DNA of 64,000 bases from Amborella trichopoda. Lineage: Eukaryota; Streptophyta; Magnoliopsida; Amborellales; Amborellaceae. Below are positions 55,465-64,000 of the stretch, piece by piece. Below the pieces are notes generated by a model. That model searched no databases. It was not told where the DNA came from and worked only from the letters and a program-made list of their open reading frames with translations. The translations under genes and the position numbers were made by a program. The stretch covers positions 799,956-863,955 of the forward strand of contig NW_006500010.1 of assembly GCF_000471905.2 (NCBI RefSeq). Direction: 5' to 3'. Each line of letters opens with the position of its first letter. The stretch's first letter is position 1.

Positions 55465-57859
55465 CTATGAGGCTGACACTTTCACAAAATTTGTTGCAAT
55501 TACGACAGGCTTCATATCTACTTCATGCCGGAAAACACTTCATTTTCTACCCATGCTTCAAAAGTAAAGGTTGTACTTTCAGAAATATACAAGAATCTGT
55601 ACAAACAGGTATCATTTCAGGGGAAAAAGAAATTAAGAAAAAAGACATGAGCTTCTGTACCAAAGATGGCTTTTCTTCATGGTTTCATAAATGATGTCAC
55701 TAGAGTCATAACAAAGCACACGTATTTCTCCATAAGTTAAGGGTGTACAGAAATTAGTAGGAACTTGGTCTTTCTTGGTTATTTGTTCATGATTGCAACA
55801 CTTCATCCCAAGTCCGATTCCTACCTCTGAACCAAAAAAAATTAAAAAGAAAGTCGAGAATCTTGACGGCCATATTTCAAAAGAAAAATTACATTTGAGA
55901 GAAATTGGCATATATTTCAATGTTTAATACAAATGCTGGGAAAATCCTTGAAAAATCAGAATATCTACTCCCAAAATATGCGCGCCCATTGCCTAGGCTA
56001 ATGAGATGGGTAAAAAAAAAGCCTGGATCTTTTAGTTAAGAAAATTTAAGCATGACCACGACTTGATTTGCTCCTGCAATGACTCGAATATGCAAATATT
56101 TGTCCGAATCTAGCCAATAAATTTTTAGATGTTTTCCAAAATGGGTTAATAACCATCAATCAATTTCATGAAAGAAAATTTAGCCATTAAAAATCGAGGA
56201 ACTTGGTCTTTTTTTATAGTTTTGTATTGTCAAAATTGGGCTAGCCACGAACTAGTGGAGAAGTTTGATCCAAGCAATACCAATATTGTACTACATTTAA
56301 AAAATAAAAATTAAAGATAAAAAAAAACATAAATAATAAAAAATTTGTTCAACTTTGTTAAGTGGGTATTGTAACCGGCTAACCACATTGATTTTACTCA
56401 GTTTTTGACACAACCCAATTTTTTACTACATCAGTCATGGCCCCGAAAGGCAATCCCAGTGGTCAGGCTGGCCTATTCAATCAGGTTTCAGTGACACAGG
56501 TTGAGATTCATGTCACTAGAGAAGGGATTGCAAACGTACTTTACATCCGGTAACTTCGATCTGCTTCACTTACGAAAGCAAGATATCCATAATTAAATCA
56601 CTTTGAATGATCTACAAAGGGCAAATATGAATTATTTCTTTCATTTTGGTGCTTCGTGTACTCATTACCACCCAGTGTGAAATAATTTGCACATGCTCAA
56701 AGAAATCCAAAAAGATAAAAAAAAAATGATTTGCACATGCTGCACAGTAAAAATTCCTAAAATGACCATATGTTGTATAAAAGGAAAATAATAATAATTT
56801 TTTTACTGTTTCTGGTAACAATAAAAACTTGAGTAAAGTAATATTTTACTGAAGTACAAAATCGATAGGGTCATTCTACCACATATCTCCTAACAGTCAT
56901 ATATAACAAAGAATTTGCCCTTTTTTCTTTTTCTTTTTTGGCAAAAGTTAGCACTTGAAATTTTTGAAAAGGATAAAGGCAAAATTATTCCATTTATATA
57001 AAAGTTACACTATGAATATCCGAAATTTCTTTTATACATGAATATCCCGAAAATATCCCTAGTAATGGTCCCAATTTCACTAAAATATTAAAAGAAATTA
57101 AAATTTTAAGACCACATGACAAGGATATAATAGAAATTTCCAAATTGACACGCTGCTTATTTGATAAGATCCGAAGAAATCGGTCGTTTTTCACCAAAAA
57201 GTTGAAGTATTTGTTTGGCCACCCCTAAAAAAGGGAGTGGCCCCAATCTCCCACCAGCTAAACTCACACAAAATTTTTCAAAAGAAGTTCCAAAATGTCC
57301 CCTACTAACCCTGATATTTCAACTCTGCCCTTATCATCGGTAAAAAATTTACAAAATACACTTGCACTTCAAATGATAAGAGTACTAAGTTACAGAGAGA
57401 AAGATGATAACGTTCAATCCAAGAGAGACAGACGTTCAATCATGTAGGGAAGAGAGAGATGCCACGGTTTTCATTTGTCATGGACCACCTAGAGAGAGAG
57501 AGTTCATCTGTGTCGGTGCCCCTAAGTGTGAAATCAAGTATCACTCCCAAGTAAAAGACGCTTGTCATTTTGCATTTTTCTAATGGATGGTCCAGATTGC
57601 AGCAGGGACATCTGCATTTGATAAACCTGAACCCCCATTCACTGCAACTAATCCACAAATTCTCACCTTTCCATGAAACCATCGCTTGCTTTCTCAGCTC
57701 ATTTCACAAGAAAAAGCAACCAAAACAACAAACCAGGAACCCTAATTCGAGGTGAGGAGTACCTGCTGGAATGATCTTCTGATGAAACCCTAATTTCCTG
57801 CGCATTGATCCGCCATTGCCGAACAGCTGAGACCAAACGCCTTGCTTCTCTCCTCCCAT
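48845..57859 (-). CDS. TRM/LONGIFOLIA-type protein with DUF4378, five exons
   Basis: Exons in transcript order are 57859-57763, 55373-55309, 55137-53629, 49826-49655 and 49500-48845. All junctions are GT/AG and in frame, giving 832 residues. It starts MGGEKQGVWSQLFGNGGSMR. KAPGVVARLMGLDSLP (86-101) carries the VARLMGL motif typical of TRM proteins. SFTFSSPM is at 407-414, LGGDALGSLLEQKLKELTS at 465-483, QSPVSTLEAAF at 588-598, and a C-terminal DUF4378 runs from about 659 (VERAELEYVREIISSSDLRS) to 826 (MDLFQALVDEVVDDI). TRM proteins act with TON1 and PP2A at cortical microtubules in cell-shape and division-plane control. LONGIFOLIA members promote longitudinal cell elongation. Motif order recalls the TRM6-8 group, though subgroup is uncertain. 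Residues 150-390 are basic and disordered. The 3.8 kb intron 3 holds a LINE and a hairpin-rich element. The stop is TAA at 48847-48845. Confidence 0.88.
50004..50841 (+). mobile_element. 5'-truncated RTE-like LINE with perfect 20-bp TSD
   Basis: The insert encodes the last third of a non-LTR reverse transcriptase. It holds the catalytic FADDIILIDET motif near 50065, then AHRIRARWGKWRYATGVLCD, KLKGKFYRIAARPALFYEAE, AEMRMLRWMSDKT with its usual Cys changed to Ser, and RRLRWIEHM. The frame is broken by several stops and small indels, for example stops near 50179, 50290 and 50597, so it is inactive. It ends in ATGATGATGAAGATGATA and is flanked by ATAGTCTATTTATTTATTTG at 49984-50003 and 50842-50861. 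Identity of the duplication suggests a fairly recent insertion. It lies in TRM intron 3, antisense to the gene. Confidence 0.9.
52370..52701. mobile_element. Hairpin-rich inverted-repeat element in TRM intron 3
   Basis: The outer arms GATACATCTGTGGCACTTTG (52370) and the complement of 52672-52701 (GATACATCTGTAGCTCTACA) are inverted repeats of about 30 bp. Inside are at least five perfect or near-perfect short palindromes: 52419-52439 (GGAGGTT/AACCTCC), 52504-52518 (GGACCT/AGGTCC), 52521-52541 (GATGGTGCC/GGCACCATC), 52614-52630 (CAGACCT/AGGTCTG) and 52647-52659 (GACCT/AGGTC). CACCACGGA and TCCGTGATGGTG words recur between them. It is markedly richer in G/C than the intron. No target duplication was fixed and I cannot name the family. 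Confidence 0.55.
53074..53163. repeat. 36-bp tandem repeat, 2.5 copies
   Basis: Units start AGGTTAATGTTGCTATAACA at 53074, 53110 and 53146, and the third is partial. The two full units look identical. It lies in TRM intron 3, 470 bp downstream of exon 3 in the gene's direction. Confidence 0.9.
55423..55459. repeat. (GA)n microsatellite
   Basis: An uninterrupted GA run lies in TRM intron 1, 50 bp upstream of the exon 2 acceptor in the gene's direction, where it reads as a (CT)n polypyrimidine tract. Confidence 0.95.
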
Positions 57860-57951
57860 CTCAAAAGACCCTTAAAAAGCCCTAATTTCTCTGAACAAAA
57901 ATCCTCAATCCCATTTCCATGGATCCAGTATAAACACACAACTGAAGACAT
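57790..57951 (-). CDS. Overlapping upstream ORF in the TRM leader (53 codons)
   Basis: ATG at 57951-57949 opens a 53-codon frame (MSSVVCLYWIHGNGIEDFCS...) that passes the main TRM start at 57859 in another frame and ends at TAG 57792-57790, inside exon 1. Translation of this frame would prevent initiation at the main AUG by ordinary reinitiation. Whether it is translated is not shown. Confidence 0.3.
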   Translation of the reverse strand: MSSVVCLYWIHGNGIEDFCSEKLGLFKGLLRWEERSKAFGLSCSAMADQCAGN

Positions 57952-57973
57952 CGCCTTTTGGTTCGCCTCCCAT
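57905..57973 (-). CDS. 22-codon upstream ORF starting MGGE
   Basis: ATG at 57973 has an A at -3 and G at +4, a strong context. The frame is MGGEPKGDVFSCVFILDPWK plus two codons, ending at TGA 57907-57905, 46 nt before the main start. Its first codons resemble those of the main frame (ATGGGAGGCGAA against ATGGGAGGAGAG). A further 12-codon frame (57920-57882) and a minimal AUG-CCC-stop (58117-58109) also lie in the leader. Confidence 0.35.
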   Translation of the reverse strand: MGGEPKGDVFSCVFILDPWKWD

Positions 57974-58108
57974 TCTCAGTCAAAAGATAGAGAAAACCCA
58001 AGAAAATGCAGCTTGGAACGGCTATTTTGTCAGAGACAGGCCCTAGAAATTTAAGAGAGAGTTAAGAGAGAGAAAGTGAAGAATGTGTCTGGATATAAAT
58101 GAGAAAAT

Positions 58109-58190
58109 TTAGGGCATTGAATGAACACAACAACTCAAAGAAGAAGAAATGAATACAGAGTGAGTTGAAAGTACAGATAGGGTTTATATA
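58109..58190 (-). promoter_or_regulatory. TRM gene TATA box and start of leader
   Basis: On the minus strand, CTATATAAACCC (TATATAAA at 58190-58183) lies ~330 bp upstream of the main ATG. It is followed by a CT/TTC-rich leader, so transcription should start near 58155. The minimal upstream ORF at 58117-58109 falls at the beginning of the leader. No intron is needed between the leader and the start codon. Confidence 0.6.
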
Positions 58191-58749
58191 GGAGAGAGAG
58201 TGCCCTGTAAAAAATAGAATTTAATTTTTTATTAAAAATTGTCTGGGAAAAGTCGAGGTAACGTCTCTCTGAGGAGGGCAAAGTATTCAAATTCCAAACC
58301 CTAAAACCAAAGTCAAATGGCCCATTGGGCTCCGCTTCTTAGGTGAACTCGGCTGAGGCACACGTGTGAAAGTCTGATGCATTTGATTGGGTTTGTTCTC
58401 TCTCTAAGATGGATGGACGGCTGAAAACGAATGCGTGGTTCTTGAGAAATCCAGACCGTTGATGTGGTCCTGGATTGGATCAGAGTGGGTTTTTTAAGAT
58501 GTTGACAATTCAAAGTGGAGTTATGCTCTTCTTTGGTACGGTGGCAGTCACATTGTGGCTAAATTTGTGGAAAATTTCACACACCCCCAACAATGAAATT
58601 GTTGGTAACCTCCCTCAAAGAAATTTATCGGTAACTTTGACCCCATATGACCCTTATCTAACAAATACACCCCCAAGTCAAAATCAAAAGTAGAAAAAAC
58701 CAAAATGCCCTCCTACCTCTCTCTTCTCCGGTCATGGCAACAGGATAGG

Positions 58750-59075
58750 CGGTCCGACACTAGCTACACGCGGTTTGGCGGATCCAACATTTGGTTAGGC
58801 AATTGTTTCTTTGTCTAGGCTGTCAGTCCAGCAAAAGAAAATGTGATCCAGCACTGGGTGCCCTCGGTCTGGCAAAGTTTTGATGGGGTCCAGCAATTGT
58901 TCTACAAAATTCGACATGTGATGGCTTCGGTCCGGCACATCGTTACCTCAATCCTAAATGTCTTTACGTCGGTCCAGCAATTGTTTAATACGGTCGGCAT
59001 GTCTTTACCTCGGTCCCGCATGCCTTTACATCGGTCCAACAATTGTTTACTACGGTCCGGCAGTCAACATTTGGT
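58750..59075. repeat. Degenerate array of CGGTCCRGCAATTGTTTACT units
   Basis: Words of the type CGGTCC(A/G)GCA alternate with ATTGTTTACTA or ATGTCTTTACCT at irregular 20-40 bp spacing from 58750, clearest at 58927-59060. It lies about 600-900 bp upstream of the TRM transcription start. An 84-codon plus-strand frame here is Val/Ser repeat-like and not considered a gene. Confidence 0.65.
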
Positions 59076-60129
59076 TGTGTATTTTACAATGATGTGACGC
59101 GAGCTTGTACAGACAAAAGTATTTTGGTCTTAATAAATATAACGTTTTTACTTTAGAGATATTTGTTATAAAAGTATTTTTGAAGTAAAAGTTGCAAAAA
59201 TAAAATTAATTGGGGAGAGATTGTGTAGAAAGCCCAAAGTTGAGGGTATACACAATTTTTCAAAAAAAAAACAAAAATTTAGTGGAGAGAGAGAGAGGGG
59301 AGTGGACACAGAACTGGACCAAAGAGATGTAGAAAATGTAGAGAGAGAGAGATTCTTGAGTAAGAAAATAACTACTTGAAGAATGTGATACAGTTAGTAT
59401 GGAACACAATGAGACAACGCCTCGAGTGCACTTCAGCTTTTCTATGCTTTTTTGAATTTGCATTTTAGCTTTTATATAAATGTTTGAAATCTTTTATTTT
59501 GAGAAAAGTATTCAAGACATAGCTTTTATATAGGTTTTGATTTTCATGTCCACCAAGTTAGAACCAGGGATAAGCCTGATTCCTATAGACTTAGCCTAGT
59601 TTTTTCATAAAGGAACCGAATGATCCGAATTGCTTCATCCCAACTAATATTATTTTTAGTATTTTTCATACTTTTATTTTTAAATTTTCATTTTTATTTT
59701 AAAACTTAAATTCTATATTTAAAATTTTACTTTTTCTTTTGGGTCTGATTCTCCAATTTGCTGATTGGGATCTCCACCTCACCATTCTAGAATACATTTT
59801 TCCGGTTGGTATTCTTCTCTCTTTACACTGGTATTCTTTCGGAGTAATTTTTTTATACACAAAATAAAAAAATGTGTCGTCTTTATCTAAAATTAAAAAA
59901 ATTTAGATTTTCAACTAGAGAAATCTTCAATGACCCCTCTCTTTAAGTTTTTCTCCATCTCCTTTTCACACGTGTATCTTTCTCCCTTAGGTCTATTTAT
60001 TTCCTTGATTTTTTATTTTTCTCTCTTTATCTCTGTGCATACGTATTTTCTATCTCACGTACTTTCTATCTCAATTCAGTTTTAGCATATACATATTGGT
60101 GCTCTAAGAAATCGAGGCATTTCTATTTA
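59076..60129. other. Intergenic region with a dispersed repeat (copy 1)
   Basis: 59556-59880 (GTTAGAACCAGGGATAAGCC ... TCTCCACCTCACCATTCTAG) is related to 63676-63965 in the same orientation. The remainder is A/T- and CT-rich, and I see no gene. Confidence 0.5.
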
Positions 60130-60644
60130 GGGAAAGCTTCTATGTTCCCCTTATAATATAGAAGTTCTATGTTCCTTTTATCCAACCGTCCATTTTTTAA
60201 TGGAGGGTTAAGATTATCCCAATCAGAATGTCATTTCTCTATACTGTTTTATTTTAATTTTTTTTTTTTCTATAAACTGTTTTGACACTAATTTTGGACG
60301 TCCATTCCTATATTAAACTCACACTAAAGAAAAATATAAAAAAATATTTTCAATAAAATAAATTTACCAAAATACCCCTGAAAAGCTTTAAGGGGTATTT
60401 TGGTCATTAAATTTTTTATCGAAAATTATTGTTAATATTTTTTATAGGTGCACCCCAATGAGAATATGGCATGTACCAATTTTATATTCAAAAAAGTTGT
60501 ATTAAAAAAAACTAAAAATAAAATACTTTGAGACGTTAAATCTAAGATCAAATGGTGAGTGGCTCTCTTGATAAAAAATGGACGGTTGGATGGTAGGAGG
60601 AACATAGAACTTCTATGTTGTAGGGGAACATAGAAAGCTTTCCC
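60130..60644 (+). mobile_element. Family B MITE, complete, perfect 9-bp TSD
   Basis: A 515-bp reference copy starts GGGAAAGCTTCTATGTTCCC and ends GGGGAACATAGAAAGCTTTC before CC. It is flanked by identical TTCTATTTA at 60121-60129 and 60645-60653. A central palindrome (60364-60407) pairs ACCAAAATACCCC with GGGGTATTTTGGT. There is no open frame. Long inverted ends and the 9-bp duplication point to a Mutator-type non-autonomous element. Confidence 0.9.
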
Positions 60645-60653
60645 TTCTATTTA

Positions 60654-62324
60654 ACCAACTTTTATTTTCTTTAATCATTATTAAGATTTTCATGCTTATC
60701 CTTGATTTTTTTTGAACTATACGTGATTTATCGCAAATTGTTTTATTGTTTTCTGATTTATTTTCCTTTGATTTTTTTCAATATCCTCTTTGTTGTGGTA
60801 ATTTGGTGTGTTATTATAAGTCTCCCTTGTTTATCCATAATTTCACGAATCTTAAAGAATTTTTGTTTTTGTCATTGAATTGCTATATGTTTCTTCTTTT
60901 TGTTATATTTCTACATGTAAGCTCATGATGTGTTTAGAGAGAAGACCCTGCATAATAGAACGTAATTAGAGCAAATCCTTATAGAAAGGAAGACATTATC
61001 TATAACTATGGTAAGAAGAAAATTAACAGCGGCATTAATCTTGAGGCCAATAAGAGCAAAAAGATTGCCAATAGAAGACAGGAGAGGACATTGGCAACAC
61101 ATTTTAAGATAAAAAAGATTGCCAATCGAAGATAGGAGAGGACATTGGCAACACATTTCTACGTAGCCAGTAGGGGTAAAGGATGACTGTAGGGGTGGCA
61201 ATGGATGAAGACCCGAGGGGTAAACCTGATCCTGGTTTGGGTATAGGCCCAGAAATTAGACCAGTGGGTCGGGTCTTGGTCTAAAATTTGGACCCGAAAA
61301 TTATTTGGGTATGAGACCGGTAGTATTTTTTGGCTTAGTAAGGATGAGCAGAAGGTAAATATGCCTTGGGGACTTTCAATTGGGATGAGGGTATACTTTG
61401 TAAGACTCCTACAACAACTGATGTGGTGGATAGAAGAATGGAGTTGGAGTCGTGTGGTAGCATCATTTATGCCCCAGCTAAAATCTAGGCTTTTATTCTC
61501 ACCTAACATTAAAAAGCCACTAATTATTTAAAAACAAATAAGGGCTCGTCATCGCCATTGAATTATACCAAAAAAATCTGATGTGGTGGATATAGTCGAG
61601 TTGGTTTATGTGATACCAAACAATGCACTTAACGACACGTTGACCACTAGGATGATGGTTGAGCGGACTTTGAGTTATCTCATCATTCATTTTGGAATTA
61701 GATCGGGTGTTCGTCTTACATCATTTTGATATTTGAATGTTCCTATGGATGTCATTGTTGTCATTTTGCATTGTTTTAGACAGTGAGATGACTTCACAAA
61801 CCCTAAAAAATCTATTTCTTAATTTATTATATCTTTATTTTTTTTACTTGTGAAATGCCGCTGAACAAATCAGAAACGGCTCAAATCGCCAGTCTACAAA
61901 GGTTTAGTGGGTGAGCGGCTCCAAGGTATATAAACTTGTTCCTTTAGTAAAAAAAAAATTTGACTAACTTGGTTAATCTAAGATATGAGGGCCAAACGGT
62001 AGGAAGTTTAGGAAAACGACTGAAGAAAACTTGTTTGTTAGTCTTTTTAAATTACTAGGGGATAAAATAACATTTAAGAGGCCCACGTGCTCACCCAAAT
62101 TCCCAAATCCTGGGCCGGTTGGCTAGGGGTGGCCATGGACCGGGTAGCATGGTCTGCCCCACTCGGCCCGACCCTAAAAATTAGGGCCTGGGCTAGGTTA
62201 AGCCCGGCCCAGCCCTCCCCTTAATTTTATCTCTTTTGCATTCCCTTGATAGGATAGAGCCAGTAAGAAATAGTGCGGAGTTAGAGCTAGGGCCGGCCAA
62301 GTGGGGAGTTAACTCTCTCGGACT
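60654..62324. other. Intergenic region, no gene seen
   Basis: It holds a 54-bp tandem duplication (61061-61160, unit beginning AAGATTGCCAATAGAAGACA) and two segments sharing CTGATGTGGTGGATA (61417 and 61579). Open frames up to 116 codons have no recognised domain. Confidence 0.4.
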
Positions 62325-62468
62325 TGAAATATTTTTTTCTTTTCATATTCATACATCTAGATATCGAGATGATCAATTAGAGGGTTTTCCAATATAAAAA
62401 CAATCTTTTATGATGAATTTTTTAAGTGCCTCTTTAATTGTACATTTCAAGGTTGCTACCTTATCTAA
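62325..62468 (+). mobile_element. Family A MITE, right-hand third only
   Basis: ACTTGAAATATTTTTTTCTT, TAGATATCGAGATGATCAAT and TTCAAGGTTGCTACCTTATC match the right part of the GGTTGC subfamily. The left part is absent. It is the only Family A sequence seen beyond 48 kb. Confidence 0.6.
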
Positions 62469-64000
62469 AAAAATAAAAAAAAGTTACAAAAAAATCTTCC
62501 CTAGCTCTCTACTTTTAGTGGGCGAAAAGACCTAACACGATGGTGCTTGTGCATGTATTGAAAGGAACATTTCCCCGGTGTAATGGAAATTAAATTTTGT
62601 ACATAAGCTTCGAGGTATGAGGGCATTTTAGTGAAGTCTATGATAATGATGAGAGAAGCAGTCTCTTAGAACTTAAAAGGGCCTTTGACTCGACCAACCC
62701 TTGTCGTTTCAGGCTGAGGGCTCCCCAGTTCTTGATGACCCAGAACTGGGGAATTGGTCACATTGTTCATAACTACACAGTTCACTACTAAGACTCGGGT
62801 GATTCTCGAGTTTAGGTTGACTTTTTTATTTTTCATAATTTTTTTTACCCAACAAATCCAAAGGCTGACTCGAGAACCGACTATCTGACTCAGATTGTCG
62901 GGTCCCATAGTGGGCATCCCCAGCTTCTTTTAAATCATGGGCAATAGTTGTGAATTTATAGACTCAAAATGGTTAATAATGTGTTACAATGCTAAAATTT
63001 TCCACACAACATACCATTTCTCATTTACTAACACAAATAGAGGAGTATGGGTTTATTATAGCAAGTCGAGGAGGGTTGTGATATAATAAACAAAAGAAAA
63101 AGAGGAGAAATATAGAGAAAAAAACCCGACGCATTTTTAAGGGAAAGTTGGAAATTATAATTGTGAGGGAGGGATTGCAATAGTGGACAATAAAAAGACG
63201 TGTAAACGGACAGCAATGAAAGACAAAAGATATTATGAAGGGCAAGGGCATCACGGGCGACAAGGGGGTTAAAACCTTTACTTCCCCAACGTATGAAGGG
63301 TCCTTTTAGGATTTGGATTAGAATTGGCCGATCAGTAGATACCCATCTAAATCTCATTTGGAATTGGGAAAATGGGAATCGGATATGTCCCACCAAAACT
63401 AGCCGAGTGATGGAACTATGTAAAACTGGCCGGATCGTCCAATTCTTATTTTTTTATTTTTTTTATTTTATTTTCTTTTTGTTTTTATTTTTGCATTGGC
63501 TAATTCTCTCGATTAGATCGTTGATCCAATTCGGCGATTGGCTGATCCAGACCAATTTCTTGGATGACCGATTCACCCTACCGATATGTGTTTTTAAATA
63601 CTGCCATCAACCAGACTTTAAATTATTGTTTCAAAATTTATTGAATATGGTTTGGATTGGGACTGGTGGGAATCAAACCAGTTCCAAGTTAGAACCAAAG
63701 ATAGGTTTGATTCCCATAGATTTGCATAGTTTTGTCATCAAGGAATTGAGTGATCCGAATCTCCTCGCCCCCACCTATTTTATTTTTAGTATTTTTCATT
63801 TTTATATTTTAAAACTTATATTCTACATTTAAATTTTTTTGGGGTGCGATTCTCAGTCTAATTTTTTTTATCTGGATCTCCACTTCACCATTCTGGACTA
63901 CATTATCTACGTGGGTATTCTTATCTCTTGACACTTGTATTCTTTCTAAGGAATTTTACTATATAGAATGAATTTTCAAAAATATCCAATTTTTTAAGAG
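62469..64000. other. Intergenic region with a dispersed repeat (copy 2)
   Basis: 63676-63965 (CAAGTTAGAACCAAAGATAG ... ATCTCCACTTCACCATTCTG) is the second copy of the repeat at 59556-59880. The 179-codon plus-strand frame at 63293 runs through T-rich sequence and into this repeat, and I do not regard it as a gene. Confidence 0.4.

Noticed and set aside
63293-63832. 179-codon plus-strand frame
   Set aside because: It is rich in Phe/Leu from T-runs and extends into the dispersed repeat at 63676; no domain is recognised.
1-64000. tRNA genes and organelle DNA insertions
   Set aside because: I looked for tRNA box motifs and for recognisable plastid or mitochondrial coding sequence and found none by eye; a covariance-model search would be decisive.

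Overview
The window is nuclear DNA of a flowering plant. It is AT-rich and holds spliced genes with long introns, CT/GA-rich leaders next to plant-style TATA boxes, many miniature inverted-repeat transposons (MITEs), and LINE tails ending in GAT repeats. I do not assign a species. One assembly gap (N run) lies at 24435-25353. Four protein-coding genes are supported. All other long open frames look like chance or repeat-derived frames.

Genes: (1) plus strand, RPA3 (14 kDa subunit of the single-strand-DNA-binding replication protein A), with TATA at 533, a non-coding first exon, a ~3 kb leader intron and coding exons at 3576-3831 and 6456-6520. (2) Minus strand, a three-exon gene at 14273-8685 for a conserved plant protein of unknown function (319 aa). 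(3) Plus strand, an intronless DUF1645-type gene at 37029-37967 (312 aa), with a TATA box at 36515 and a long AUG-free leader. (4) Minus strand, a five-exon TRM/LONGIFOLIA-type gene at 57859-48845 (832 aa, VARLMGL motif plus C-terminal DUF4378), whose leader carries several upstream AUGs. The four genes are unrelated in function and do not form a cluster.

Intergenic and intron DNA is dominated by small transposons. Family A here is a ~370-400 bp element with inverted but asymmetric ends (GGGTGCGGTTTG at one end, GGGAAAAGTTTA at the other) and 9-bp target duplications. About 28 whole or partial copies lie at 1.9, 15-22, 26-29, 33, 38.9-47.7 and 62 kb, which is roughly 15 % of the window. Family B is a ~510 bp element with long terminal inverted repeats, a central palindrome and 9-bp target duplications; five copies are present. 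Both look like Mutator-type MITEs, and no transposase is present. Other elements are three Tourist-like MITEs (TTA target sites), further foldback elements, four RTE-like LINE insertions with recognisable 15-20 bp target duplications, a degraded 5S-rRNA-like segment of the kind carried by Cassandra TRIM elements, and several minisatellites.

I found no new enzyme system, gene cluster, CRISPR array or tRNA gene. The observations most worth following are the local expansion of Family A, a hairpin-packed inverted-repeat element in a TRM intron (52370-52701), an internally deleted mini-LINE with an 18-bp target duplication (2371-2604), a motif shared by Family B's centre and the DUF1645 promoter, and the upstream-ORF arrangement of the TRM gene.
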